DNA of 64,000 bases from CAWGGS01 sp046704745 (GTDB lineage: Bacteria > Desulfobacterota > Desulfobulbia > Desulfobulbales > Desulfocapsaceae). Of the stretch, positions 37,077 to 45,015 are shown piece after piece. The stretch is taken from assembly GCA_046704745.1 (NCBI GenBank), contig JBJKRL010000150.1:20082-84081 (forward strand), in the 5' to 3' direction. Position 1 is the stretch's first letter, and each line of letters starts with the position of its first letter. A program made the translations under genes and the position numbers. Below the pieces are notes generated by a model. The model searched no databases and was not told where the DNA came from. It was given only the letters and a program-made list of their open reading frames with translations.

Positions 37077-37128
37077 TTTATATTTTTAATATACTAGACT
37101 CAAGATAACTCAGTTCAAGGAGAACAGT

Positions 37129-38031
37129 ATGTGGAAGATCAGAAATGGCTTTATTTTGTTGTGCATTCTTCTTTCGATGAATGGTTTGGCCAGGGCACAG
37201 GGAACTATCAAGGTCGTTACAAGTTTCGGTATACTTGGTGATATGGTTAAAAATATCGGTGGTGATCGAGTATCGGTGATTTCTCTTGTGGGGCCAAATG
37301 GGGATGTCCATGCCTATTCGCCGACTCCGGCAGCAGCCCGATCTATTTCAGGGGCGGCTCTGGTGGTCGTCAACGGACTTGGATTGGAAGGTTGGATGGA
37401 TCGTCTGATTATGGCTTCAGGCTATAAGGGGAGGGTAGCCATTGCCAGTACCGGCGTCAAACCCCGGAAAATGAAGGATGAGGGTGGGGGTGGCCGGATC
37501 ATCATCGATCCTCATGCATGGCAGGATCTCGACAACGGGTTGATCTATGTTGAAAATATTAAAAAGGCGCTGATTGCCGTGGATCCGGCGGGCACTGCCG
37601 AATATCTCTTTCAGGCTGCAGCCTATGCAGCCAAGCTTGCCCGATTAAATACCTGGGTTAAGAAAGAATTCAGCGAGATTCCGGATAAAAATAGGCGAAT
37701 GATTACTTCTCACGATGCATTCGGCTATCTCGGAGCTGCCTACGGAATCGAAATTTTCTCGCCCATGGGCATGAACACCGAAAGCGAACCATCGGCAGGC
37801 GAGGTAAAAAACCTTATCCAGCAGATTAGAGATAACGGCATAACGGCAGTATTTGTAGAGAATATTACTGATCCGCGTCTGGTCGAGCAGATAGCAAGGG
37901 AGGCGGGAGTGAAAATCGGTGGGGAACTCTATTCGGATGCCCTTTCAACACCCGACGGTCCGGCATCAACCTATCTTGATATGTTTAGAAACAACGTGAC
38001 GAAGATCGTTGGGGCGATGCGGAAAAGATGA
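37129..38031 (+). CDS. Periplasmic metal-binding protein of a Zn/Mn-type ABC importer (ZnuA/TroA family)
   Basis: A 300-residue protein with a signal peptide (cleavage near ARA-QG, about residue 24) and a cluster A-I solute-binding fold. Candidate metal ligands are the three histidines in GDVHAYSPTP, DPHAWQD and TSHDAFGYLG and the acidic residue in LYSDALS. A short Gly-rich insert (KDEGGGGR) takes the place of the His-rich loop of ZnuA. AAGGAG precedes the ATG. No permease or ATPase of this class adjoins it, so it is orphaned here or works with a distant transporter. Confidence 0.9.
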   Translation: MWKIRNGFILLCILLSMNGLARAQGTIKVVTSFGILGDMVKNIGGDRVSVISLVGPNGDVHAYSPTPAAARSISGAALVVVNGLGLEGWMDRLIMASGYKGRVAIASTGVKPRKMKDEGGGGRIIIDPHAWQDLDNGLIYVENIKKALIAVDPAGTAEYLFQAAAYAAKLARLNTWVKKEFSEIPDKNRRMITSHDAFGYLGAAYGIEIFSPMGMNTESEPSAGEVKNLIQQIRDNGITAVFVENITDPRLVEQIAREAGVKIGGELYSDALSTPDGPASTYLDMFRNNVTKIVGAMRKR

Positions 38032-38245
38032 GTGATCTTTCAGCTTTACCCGCAAGAATCCAGGAACCGGAGGTCAAAAGAAGAATGAAAAGAAAGCATA
38101 TCTGACCGCGCCTGATGGAGGAGTGCCACCACCTTTTAAAACGAAACATTCGGTAATAATGTCTGACTTACATCGTTCTGTGATAGGTTGCGCGGTTGAA
38201 TCCGGATCACGGTAACACAAATTATAAAAACATAATAATTTATAG

Positions 38246-38343
38246 TTGACAAAATTTCTGGAGCAAGGTAGCCTGAACACGTTTCTTGGATTGGTGCTAC
38301 CGAAATCAGCCCGGATTCTTACGATTCCGGATACAACATCTCT
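38246..38343 (+). promoter_or_regulatory. Possible promoter and structured leader of cbiM
   Basis: TTGACA at 38246 is a good -35 with a poor -10 at usual spacing. The leader contains GGTAGC/GCTACC and CCGGA/TCCGG stems. I could not match it to a known riboswitch. The rest of the gap from 38032 shows nothing else. Confidence 0.3.
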
Positions 38344-39465
38344 ATGGGGGAGAAGGGCATGGTTACTCCAATTGAAAAAATAAATATCAAAATTTTAGGC
38401 ATATATTATTTGTCTCTCTTTGTTTGGCTGTTTACTTCAGCCATGCATATTCCCGATGGATATCTCAGTCCGTCCACCAGTTTTGTAATGCTCCTCTTGG
38501 TCTTTCCGTTCTGGGTGATAGGCATCAGAAAAATCCGCAAGACGATGAACGCCCGAAGCGTCCCGTTGATTGCATTGATGGCGGCCTTTTCCTTCGTAAT
38601 TATGATGTTCAATATCCCGCTCCCTGGTGGGACCACAGGCCATGCAGTAGGTGCTGCTCTTGCGGCCATCGTCCTGGGACCCGAAATTGCCGTTATCGCC
38701 ATCTCAATAGCCTTGATCGTTCAGGCTCTTTTCTTTGGGGATGGGGGCATCCTCGCCATCGGTGCCAACTGTTTTAATATGGCGGTGGTGGGATCCTATG
38801 TGGCCTCGGGTGTCTATCGAACTTTTTCAAAAGGCACGGAAACCACCTCTTTGCGCCGGCCCATCGGCGCTGCCCTTGGAGGGTGGTTGGGGCTCACCGC
38901 CGGTGCTTTTTTTGCAGCCATTGAGTTCGGTATCCAACCGCTTTTGTTTCACGCCGCCGACGGAATGCCTCTCTATGCCCCTTATCCATTATCCGTGGCC
39001 CTTCCGGCAATGTTGATTCCCCATATGCTCGTTGCCTCTGTTATTGAAGGAGGGGTAACTGCCTTGATCGTTTTTTATCTGCAGAGATTTAATGTCCGGG
39101 TTCTTGAGGCTGCCGGGAAGTCCGGTCTTTCCGGTGTAGAGGTAACCATGGGAAAACTCAGGTTGTTATGGGTCGGATTGGCTGTGTTGGTTGTTGCCTC
39201 GCCTCTTGGCCTTTTGGCCCCGGGAACAGCCTGGGGGGAGTGGGGGATTGAGGAGTTAACCAAGCTGGGACTGACGTCAATTCCGGCCGGTCTGGCTAAA
39301 CTGTCTGGACTCTGGGGAGCGCCCATGGCCGATTATGATCTGTCGTCTCTGGGAAATGCAAACGCCGGGTATATCCTCTCTGCTGTGGTGGGCGTTCTTT
39401 TGGTTGGGATAGTCGTTTGGTTGTTCACTCTCTTGATAACAACTGGATCCCGTAAGCAGGGGTGA
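38344..39465 (+). CDS. cbiM: CbiM-type cobalt/nickel ECF importer subunit with C-terminal PDGLE-like region
   Basis: A 373-residue membrane protein. The hallmark MHIPDGYLSP begins at residue 34 right after a signal-peptide-like helix, so processing would expose the mature Met-His N-terminus that coordinates the metal in CbiM/NikM. The CbiM core (about 34-245) is followed by a two-helix extension (about 270-370) resembling a CbiN/PDGLE domain, although the PDGLE motif itself is not kept (SPLGLLAPG). No CbiQ or CbiO gene follows. Such solitary CbiMN-like units can import metal or recruit distant energising subunits. The next gene makes a cobaltochelatase, favouring cobalt as substrate. Confidence 0.92.
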   Translation: MGEKGMVTPIEKINIKILGIYYLSLFVWLFTSAMHIPDGYLSPSTSFVMLLLVFPFWVIGIRKIRKTMNARSVPLIALMAAFSFVIMMFNIPLPGGTTGHAVGAALAAIVLGPEIAVIAISIALIVQALFFGDGGILAIGANCFNMAVVGSYVASGVYRTFSKGTETTSLRRPIGAALGGWLGLTAGAFFAAIEFGIQPLLFHAADGMPLYAPYPLSVALPAMLIPHMLVASVIEGGVTALIVFYLQRFNVRVLEAAGKSGLSGVEVTMGKLRLLWVGLAVLVVASPLGLLAPGTAWGEWGIEELTKLGLTSIPAGLAKLSGLWGAPMADYDLSSLGNANAGYILSAVVGVLLVGIVVWLFTLLITTGSRKQG

Positions 39466-39524
39466 AAATACCGGAAGGGCATTGTTGACAAGATGATTGT
39501 GAAATGATAAATGCCCATAAGAGC

Positions 39525-39700
39525 ACCTCAGGTACGAGAAGATGCTAATGGCATCTTTAAGTTAAAAAGGGAACTTCGTGAGAGTCGAAGACGGGCCCGC
39601 CGCTGTAACCGGTGACGAGCTTCGCACAATGCCACTGTCGATTGGATGGGAAGGCGCGAAGTGAGGGTTGATCCGGAAGTCAGAAGACCTGCCTGGGGGG
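39525..39700 (+). ncRNA. Cobalamin riboswitch
   Basis: A classical B12 element: AAAAAGGGAA, the core CGGGCCCGCCGCTGTAACC, the B12-box-like GCCACTG, then GGGAAGGCGC, and the closing CCGGAAGTCAGAAGACCTGCC region. It stands upstream of the cobaltochelatase gene and is followed by an intrinsic terminator, so bound cobalamin should stop transcription. Confidence 0.93.
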
Positions 39701-39755
39701 AAGATATCATGCCATCGAGGACGGATGCCGTGATAAGGATTTTGGATAGCTTGGG

Positions 39756-39798
39756 AAATCCCGGATCAATTTTTTATATTGGTCCGGGATTTTTTTTT
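39756..39798 (+). terminator. Riboswitch-controlled intrinsic terminator
   Basis: AAATCCCGGATCAAT (39756-39770) pairs with ATTGGTCCGGGATTT (39778-39792) and is followed by a run of eight T. It lies 25 bases before the cbiK start, making it the expression platform of the cobalamin riboswitch. Confidence 0.88.
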
Positions 39799-39823
39799 GA
39801 CCGGACCCGAAAGGAGTATACCT

Positions 39824-40810
39824 ATGAACAAAGTTGTCGGATCCGCACTTTTATCTCTTTTCTGCTTTTGGTTTGCTGTCTCACCGGTGTTTGCCCATGA
39901 AAAATCCAAACACCCGGGCAATGTTATCGTACTGGCTACATTCGGCACCGCTGTGCCAGGTGCGCTGCCGGGAATTTTACATATCCGGGACCAGGTGCAT
40001 AAAAAATTTCCAAATACGGAAATCCGCATTGCTTTTACATCGAACATGATTCGCAAAATCTGGCATAAACGGCAGCATGATGAGGCCTTCAAAAGGGCAA
40101 ACCCCTCAGTTCTTCATGACATTTACTTTGCCAAGGGCCCCTTGGCGACCATTGCAGATCTGCAGGATGAAGGGTATTCAACTATTTTGGTTCAGCCAAC
40201 GCTGATTACCCTGGGCGAGGAATATCTTGATCTGGCCTCCTATATACAAGGACTCAACTCGATTCATACCATCAAGGAGAAAAACCAGCCGTTTAAAAGA
40301 CTTATCCTCGGCCGCCCTGCCTTGGGAACCATGGGCCCTCAACATCCTTACGTCGATGATATCAAAGAGGTGGCCAAGGCCCTGGCCGGTGATGTGCAAC
40401 AAGCCCGGGAAAAAGGAGCCGCCCTTTTGTATATGGGACATGGCAATGAATACTTTCCGTCCAGCGGCGCCTATCTCGAGCTTGTCAATATGATGCAATC
40501 ACTCTATCCCGAGACCAAAACCTATATCGCAACAGTGGAAGGCTTTCCAAATCTTGAGACCGTCATGGATCAGATGAAAAAGGACAAGGTCGAAAAGGTC
40601 CTGCTCAAGCCCTTTATGGATGTTGCTGGTGACCACGCCCATAACGATATGGCGGGCGATGGACCTGACAGCATGAAATCCATTTTGACAAAAAACGGAT
40701 TTGTGGTGTTCCCTGTTATGCGGGGAATGGGAGAAGAAAACGGCTTTGCCGATGTCTTTGCCGATCATCTGGCCCAGACCGCTGCCGATAATGGAATCAC
40801 TTTAAAATAA
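39824..40810 (+). CDS. cbiK: Sirohydrochlorin cobaltochelatase, secreted form
   Basis: A 328-residue class II chelatase inserting Co(2+) (or Fe(2+)) into sirohydrochlorin. A signal peptide (MNKVVGSALLSLFCFWF to FAHEK, about 24 residues) predicts export, as in the periplasmic CbiK of Desulfovibrio. The body has VLATFGTAVPGALPGI, VQPTLITLGEEY, LYMGHGNEYFPSSGAYL with one active-site His, and DVAGDHAHNDMAGD with the other. The ATG at 39824 follows AAGGAG and is preferred to the 39779 start, which lies inside the terminator. It is controlled by the cobalamin riboswitch. A periplasmic chelatase may serve heme or siroheme-type cofactors rather than corrin synthesis. Confidence 0.93.
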   Translation: MNKVVGSALLSLFCFWFAVSPVFAHEKSKHPGNVIVLATFGTAVPGALPGILHIRDQVHKKFPNTEIRIAFTSNMIRKIWHKRQHDEAFKRANPSVLHDIYFAKGPLATIADLQDEGYSTILVQPTLITLGEEYLDLASYIQGLNSIHTIKEKNQPFKRLILGRPALGTMGPQHPYVDDIKEVAKALAGDVQQAREKGAALLYMGHGNEYFPSSGAYLELVNMMQSLYPETKTYIATVEGFPNLETVMDQMKKDKVEKVLLKPFMDVAGDHAHNDMAGDGPDSMKSILTKNGFVVFPVMRGMGEENGFADVFADHLAQTAADNGITLK

Positions 40811-40842
40811 TCAAAAGGGGATCTTTAGGGATCCTCTTTTGA
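40811..40842 (+). terminator. Terminator of cbiK
   Basis: TCAAAAGGGGATC (40811-40823) pairs with GATCCTCTTTTGA (40830-40842) with one bulge, starting directly after the cbiK stop. Confidence 0.65.
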
Positions 40843-41027
40843 ATTGGTTTAAAAAACGATTACCAGGAGACATTGATTGAGGCTTTTCTAATTGCTTCTG
40901 CTTGAAATGTCTCAAATATATCCATAAAAAGAGTTGCATTTGCTGTATAAATGTTACATAATTAAAAAAAGTATTATTGATTGTGCTGTTTATTTACCAA
41001 CCAACAAAATTCTGGGGAGAGATAACG

Positions 41028-42092
41028 ATGATGAATAAAAGCGTATTGTGTAAATTCGCCTTTTGTACGGCACTCCTGCTGCCGACGGTCGTTTGGGGAG
41101 CCGATTCGCCTAAAACCGGAAACAACTCCATGCAATCATTGTTGTCTGGTCTCAACTTCTCAGGAGGCATTTCCGCCGGAACTTTTTATACCTCTCATCC
41201 CGGTGAAGGAAATTCCGACAACGAGTGGATGGTGTCAAATTTGTTGTTGGAGGTCTCATCCAAAGACCAAAACAATCTCGTAGGTTTTACTGCTGCTATT
41301 GGTGAGACGTCTACCCCAACGATTCTGGATTCGCCGGGGACCACAAATTCAATTGATATAGAATATGCCTCCGTCGACTTACATCCTATAGAGGGCCTTA
41401 CTATAGCCGTTGGCCTGTTGCAACCCAATGCCGGCTATGAGAGTTCTTATACGTACAATAATAAAAATGCCTTTCTCGGTGCCGTTGCCTCTCAGCAGCC
41501 TTATAATGCCTACGGGGCGCAAATAGGATATGAGTATAAAGAGATAGAGGTTAAGGGGGGATATTATAAGGACAGGCTTGCCGACGACGAATACGCAGAT
41601 GACGGGCACTCCCCGGACGAGTCCTGGGAACTTGGAGTTTCCGGGACGGTCATGGACACCTCCCTAAGCATCTATCTTTACCATATTGATAACCAAAGAA
41701 ATCTAACCGGTGCAGTCATTGAACGGGCCATAGGATCTGTCAATTTCGGATTCAACCTGGATTACTGGCGTTGGGAAGGAAGCCTTGCGGACCTTCATAG
41801 GGATGATTCTGCCCTCGGCGGTGCTTTCTATGTCATTCCTCATTTCGGGGATTTTTCCCTCCCTCTCCGAATCGAATATATCGATCAAGGTAAGAGTGCA
41901 TTTTATCTCGATAATGAAAATACACACAAGATCTATGCCGTTACCCTAAGTCCCACATATCATTTTTCTTCCAACGCCTATGTGCGCGCCGATTTCGCCT
42001 ATGTCCGCGCTGATGACGGTTTTACCGACAGCGACGGAAATCTCAAAAACGACCGGGTTTGTTTTGCTGCTGAAATCGGTTATACTTTTTGA
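41028..42092 (+). CDS. Outer-membrane beta-barrel protein (porin-like)
   Basis: A 354-residue protein with a signal peptide (ending VVWGA, about residue 24) and alternating beta strands typical of a barrel. It ends in AAEIGYTF, whose final Phe is the BAM recognition signal. Acidic loops (DDEYADDGHSPDES, DSDGNLKND) might bind cations. It follows cbiK on the same strand but is separated by a terminator and about 200 bases. No specific family name is certain. Location suggests a role in metal or cofactor passage, which is inference only. GGGGAGAG precedes the paired ATGs. Confidence 0.85.
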   Translation: MMNKSVLCKFAFCTALLLPTVVWGADSPKTGNNSMQSLLSGLNFSGGISAGTFYTSHPGEGNSDNEWMVSNLLLEVSSKDQNNLVGFTAAIGETSTPTILDSPGTTNSIDIEYASVDLHPIEGLTIAVGLLQPNAGYESSYTYNNKNAFLGAVASQQPYNAYGAQIGYEYKEIEVKGGYYKDRLADDEYADDGHSPDESWELGVSGTVMDTSLSIYLYHIDNQRNLTGAVIERAIGSVNFGFNLDYWRWEGSLADLHRDDSALGGAFYVIPHFGDFSLPLRIEYIDQGKSAFYLDNENTHKIYAVTLSPTYHFSSNAYVRADFAYVRADDGFTDSDGNLKNDRVCFAAEIGYTF

Positions 42093-42278
42093 TCCGGTAA
42101 AGACGGACAAGGATCGATTAGGTGAAAGTTCCATGGAAGCAAGGAGGTTCCCATACCTTCGTTACAAGCTTTCACAATTGGTTGTACCTTCATGGGGGAT
42201 ACAAGGCAGGTCAGCCTGATCCTGACATGCTATTTATGTCGTAACACCTGGTAATTCAAACTTATCTTGTATATCAAC

Positions 42279-42314
42279 AATCAGCCATACTCGTTGCAAC
42301 GGGTATGGCTGATT
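42279..42314 (+). terminator. Hairpin downstream of the porin-like gene
   Basis: AATCAGCCATAC (42279-42290) pairs perfectly with GTATGGCTGATT (42303-42314), followed by GCTTTA. A plausible terminator. Confidence 0.6.
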
Positions 42315-42461
42315 GCTTTAGCACGATCATTTAGGCAAAGTTTTCCGAGTTGGGAGTAAAACAAAAAAGAGTTGTGATGAGATCCCGTTATATGCGCACC
42401 TCAAGGCGTATAGGAAGTCAGGGACTGTTGTGTTTGCAAGTTGATGCAATTTGAAAAATGC

Positions 42462-42489
42462 GGGCTGCTCGACACCCATCGAGCAGCCC
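42462..42489. repeat. Perfect GC-rich hairpin
   Basis: GGGCTGCTCGA (42462-42472) pairs with TCGAGCAGCCC (42479-42489). There is no U tract and it lies outside any gene. The stretch 42490-42856 is AT-rich and otherwise empty. Confidence 0.5.
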
Positions 42490-42856
42490 TGGTGGGAGGT
42501 TTTTGGCAGTTTAAAACGGGTGCTTAATCAAGGATCGCAATGTATATTTCACTCCTTTTTAGGATGTGAAAGATTACGATTCTTAAATATGTGTTATTTG
42601 TACAGCGCGCCGAGGCTTTTGTCAATTGTAAAATAATATAAAATAAAATTATGTATTATTGGATCTTTCAATTAAAATTGTTTGAATTCAATTAATTATA
42701 TAATACGGTATTGTCCAGCCTCTACAATAGCCTTTACTTCTTTTTATGATATAACATCAGCCTCGCATCTGTGATGGTTTTCAATTATGCTAAATATGAA
42801 GAAGAAATCACCAAGGAAGGATTTTCCTAACCGTATTTTATAGCGGATACAAAACG

Positions 42857-43165
42857 GTGGCACTTCCCCATCCTGTTCGGCTTAAGGCTCATGAGCGTTT
42901 TTCCGTAGTGGTCAACGGACACCAGGTTGGAACGTCGCAAAACGCTGCCTATCTTCCGGTGGAACGGCAGATGAACGACGTATTCCCCACTACATCTTCA
43001 GAAGAGAGCTATATCAGCCGGGACAGCCAAAATTGGTTTGACCTGACTGCGGTACCTGGAAAAAATACCGCCACAGGTCAACAGGACAAAGTCTTTGGCA
43101 ACCAGGGTATCAAGGCCTACACCAGGGACATTCCTCAACCGCCGAAGAACCTGATAATAAAATAA
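42857..43165 (+). CDS. Unassigned 102-codon frame, possibly a remnant
   Basis: A GTG-initiated frame encodes a 102-residue hydrophilic sequence with AHERFSVVVNGHQVGTSQNAA and QDKVFGNQGIKAY. No ribosome site and no known family are evident. Base composition differs from the AT-rich flanks, so it could be a fragment of a decayed mobile element, read in either direction. Confidence 0.25.
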   Translation: MALPHPVRLKAHERFSVVVNGHQVGTSQNAAYLPVERQMNDVFPTTSSEESYISRDSQNWFDLTAVPGKNTATGQQDKVFGNQGIKAYTRDIPQPPKNLIIK

Positions 43166-43219
43166 TTGAGGTCGTTGCAGGTCGTATTTGCTGAGATGGG
43201 TTGCAGCATAGGGATTACT

Positions 43220-43254
43220 CTCCATCCCGGGATAAGGTTTTTCCCGGGATGGAG
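43220..43254 (-). terminator. Hairpin downstream of phoU
   Basis: CTCCATCCCGGGA (43220-43232) pairs perfectly with TCCCGGGATGGAG (43242-43254), 29 bases after the phoU stop on the minus strand. No strong U tract follows. Confidence 0.55.
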
Positions 43255-43282
43255 ACCGTCCTGCGGGAGGAATGGGGCCGTT

Positions 43283-43939
43283 CTACGGGCAGCGGACGAT
43301 GGCGCCATCCACCAGGTAGATAACCTCCTCGGCGATGTTGGTGGCACGATCGGCAATGCGTTCCAAGTGCCTGGCCAGCAGATAGGTATTGATCTGGCGG
43401 CCGGGGTGTTGCGGATCCTTCTTGATCATCTCTCTAACCGCGTCATAGGCCTGGTTGCGCAGGGTATCGACCTCGTCGTCGATATGGAAGATCTGCCTGG
43501 CCTGCTCCGCATCGCGGTTGACCAGGGCATCGAGGCTCATTTTCAACATCTGGATGACTTTTTCCGACATGGTACTGTAATCGAAGCATTGGGCGATGAT
43601 GCTGCTGTCGCCGATGGTCTGGACACGAATGGCGATACTGACCGCTGTGTCTGCTATCCGTTCCATTTCGTTATTTATCTTTATAACGGCAATTAAAAAT
43701 CTCAAATCGCTTGCCACTGGTTGGTGCAGGGCGAGAATCTTCAGGCAGTCCTCTTCTATCTCGATTTCCATCTCGTCGATTTCATAATCGGAAAGGATGA
43801 TCGATTGGATCGTTTCCTCGTCATTGTTGTCGATCACCTTAACTGCTTTGCGAACGCGGTCTTCAACCATAGAACTTAGAAGAAGCAGTTTTTTGTTGAG
43901 TTTCTGGAGTTCCATGTGGAACGTGAAATGGGGTTGCAC
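43283..43939 (-). CDS. phoU: Phosphate signalling regulator PhoU
   Basis: A 218-residue all-helical protein made of two three-helix bundles. The metal-binding E/DxxxD-type motifs appear twice (INNEMERIADTAVSIA and LARHLERIADRATNIAEE). PhoU links Pst phosphate transport to PhoR and keeps the Pho regulon off in high phosphate. The GTG start at 43939 is preceded by GAAGGA. It is divergent from phoB-phoR with a candidate Pho box in between. No pst genes are present in the window. Confidence 0.95.
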   Translation of the reverse strand: MQPHFTFHMELQKLNKKLLLLSSMVEDRVRKAVKVIDNNDEETIQSIILSDYEIDEMEIEIEEDCLKILALHQPVASDLRFLIAVIKINNEMERIADTAVSIAIRVQTIGDSSIIAQCFDYSTMSEKVIQMLKMSLDALVNRDAEQARQIFHIDDEVDTLRNQAYDAVREMIKKDPQHPGRQINTYLLARHLERIADRATNIAEEVIYLVDGAIVRCP

Positions 43940-44050
43940 GGTTAGTATCCTTCTTTGTAAGTTGTTCTTATGATCGGAATGTTTCCCTACCGAAAAGGCA
44001 GAGGAGCTTTGTCCGGATCTTGGAACAGTAGGTGGAGAATGTTTGCCAAG

Positions 44051-44078
44051 GGTTAAGACTCTGTTAGAATCATGTTAG
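44051..44078. promoter_or_regulatory. Candidate Pho box (three 11-base direct repeats)
   Basis: GGTTAAGACTC, TGTTAGAATCA and TGTTAGC follow each other with 11-base periodicity, the spacing of PhoB-binding direct repeats. The site lies between the divergent phoU and phoB genes. The remaining bases of 43940-44285 show no gene. Confidence 0.5.
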
Positions 44079-44285
44079 CAGCCGAAAAGGGCTTGCGCCT
44101 GAATATAAAATACTGCACTTTTGTAATAAACCAGCGTGGCTGACTGGACTGATCTACATCTTATGCCCGGTGAGGGGACAACGAAATCCGAGAACTCCTT
44201 CTTTCAATATGGCCGCGGGACTGCTTTTCCCGAAAGCTTTTATATAGATAATAAGAACTAAACCCTATATTACGAGAAATGAACG

Positions 44286-45008
44286 ATGATGAAAACACAT
44301 ATTCTTATCGTCGAGGACGAATCCGATATTCAGCAACTGGTAAGCTATAATCTGATCCGGGCCGGATACAATGTGAGTTGCGCCGATTCGGGAGAGGAAG
44401 CGCTGGAATGCCTGGGCCGGGAGAATATTGACTGTATTCTCCTGGACTTGATGTTGCCGGGAATGAGCGGCTTGGAAGTCTGCTCGGCAATAAAGAAGGG
44501 AAAAGAACAACTAGGCAAAGATGTTCCCATTATTATGCTTACGGCAAAAGGGGAAGAGGAAGATATTGTTGCCGGGCTTGAATACGGGGCAGATGACTAT
44601 GTCACCAAACCGTTTAGCCCGAAAGTCCTGGTTGCCAGGATTAAATCCGTCCTGCGCCGCATTAAAGAACAGAAAAAAAACACGGAGCAAAGCGACAAGG
44701 AGCGGATTGTTATCGATGATCTGCAAATCGACCAGGGACGACATGAAATACATCTGGCAGGTAAACTTCTGCAGCTCACCATGACGGAGTTTGGAATTCT
44801 TACCCTGTTGGCCAAAAAGCCCGGATGGGTCTTTACAAGGCAGCAAATCATCGACTCGATCCGGGGATACGATTTCCTCGTGACCCCCAGGGCCATTGAT
44901 GTCCAAGTCTTCGGCCTGCGTAAAAAAATGGGCAAATCAGGACGGATGATTGAAACTGTGCGGGGAATCGGGTACAGATTTAAATCTGATGTGAAAGCAG
45001 ACGAATAG
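44286..45008 (+). CDS. phoB: Phosphate regulon response regulator PhoB
   Basis: A 240-residue OmpR/PhoB regulator. The receiver domain (about 3-125) has VEDESD, the phospho-acceptor Asp in LLDLMLPGMSG, LTAKGEE and VTKPFSP. The winged-helix domain (about 140-235) has LTMTEFGILTLLAKKPGWVFTR, DVQVFGLRKKMG and ETVRGIGYRF. It is seven bases from phoR, with which it forms a two-component pair. Confidence 0.94.
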   Translation: MMKTHILIVEDESDIQQLVSYNLIRAGYNVSCADSGEEALECLGRENIDCILLDLMLPGMSGLEVCSAIKKGKEQLGKDVPIIMLTAKGEEEDIVAGLEYGADDYVTKPFSPKVLVARIKSVLRRIKEQKKNTEQSDKERIVIDDLQIDQGRHEIHLAGKLLQLTMTEFGILTLLAKKPGWVFTRQQIIDSIRGYDFLVTPRAIDVQVFGLRKKMGKSGRMIETVRGIGYRFKSDVKADE

Positions 45009-45015
45009 GATTTTA

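Noticed and set aside
38250..38340. Riboswitch (cobalamin or NiCo type) before cbiM
   Set aside because: Stems are present but none of the conserved core sequences of these classes.
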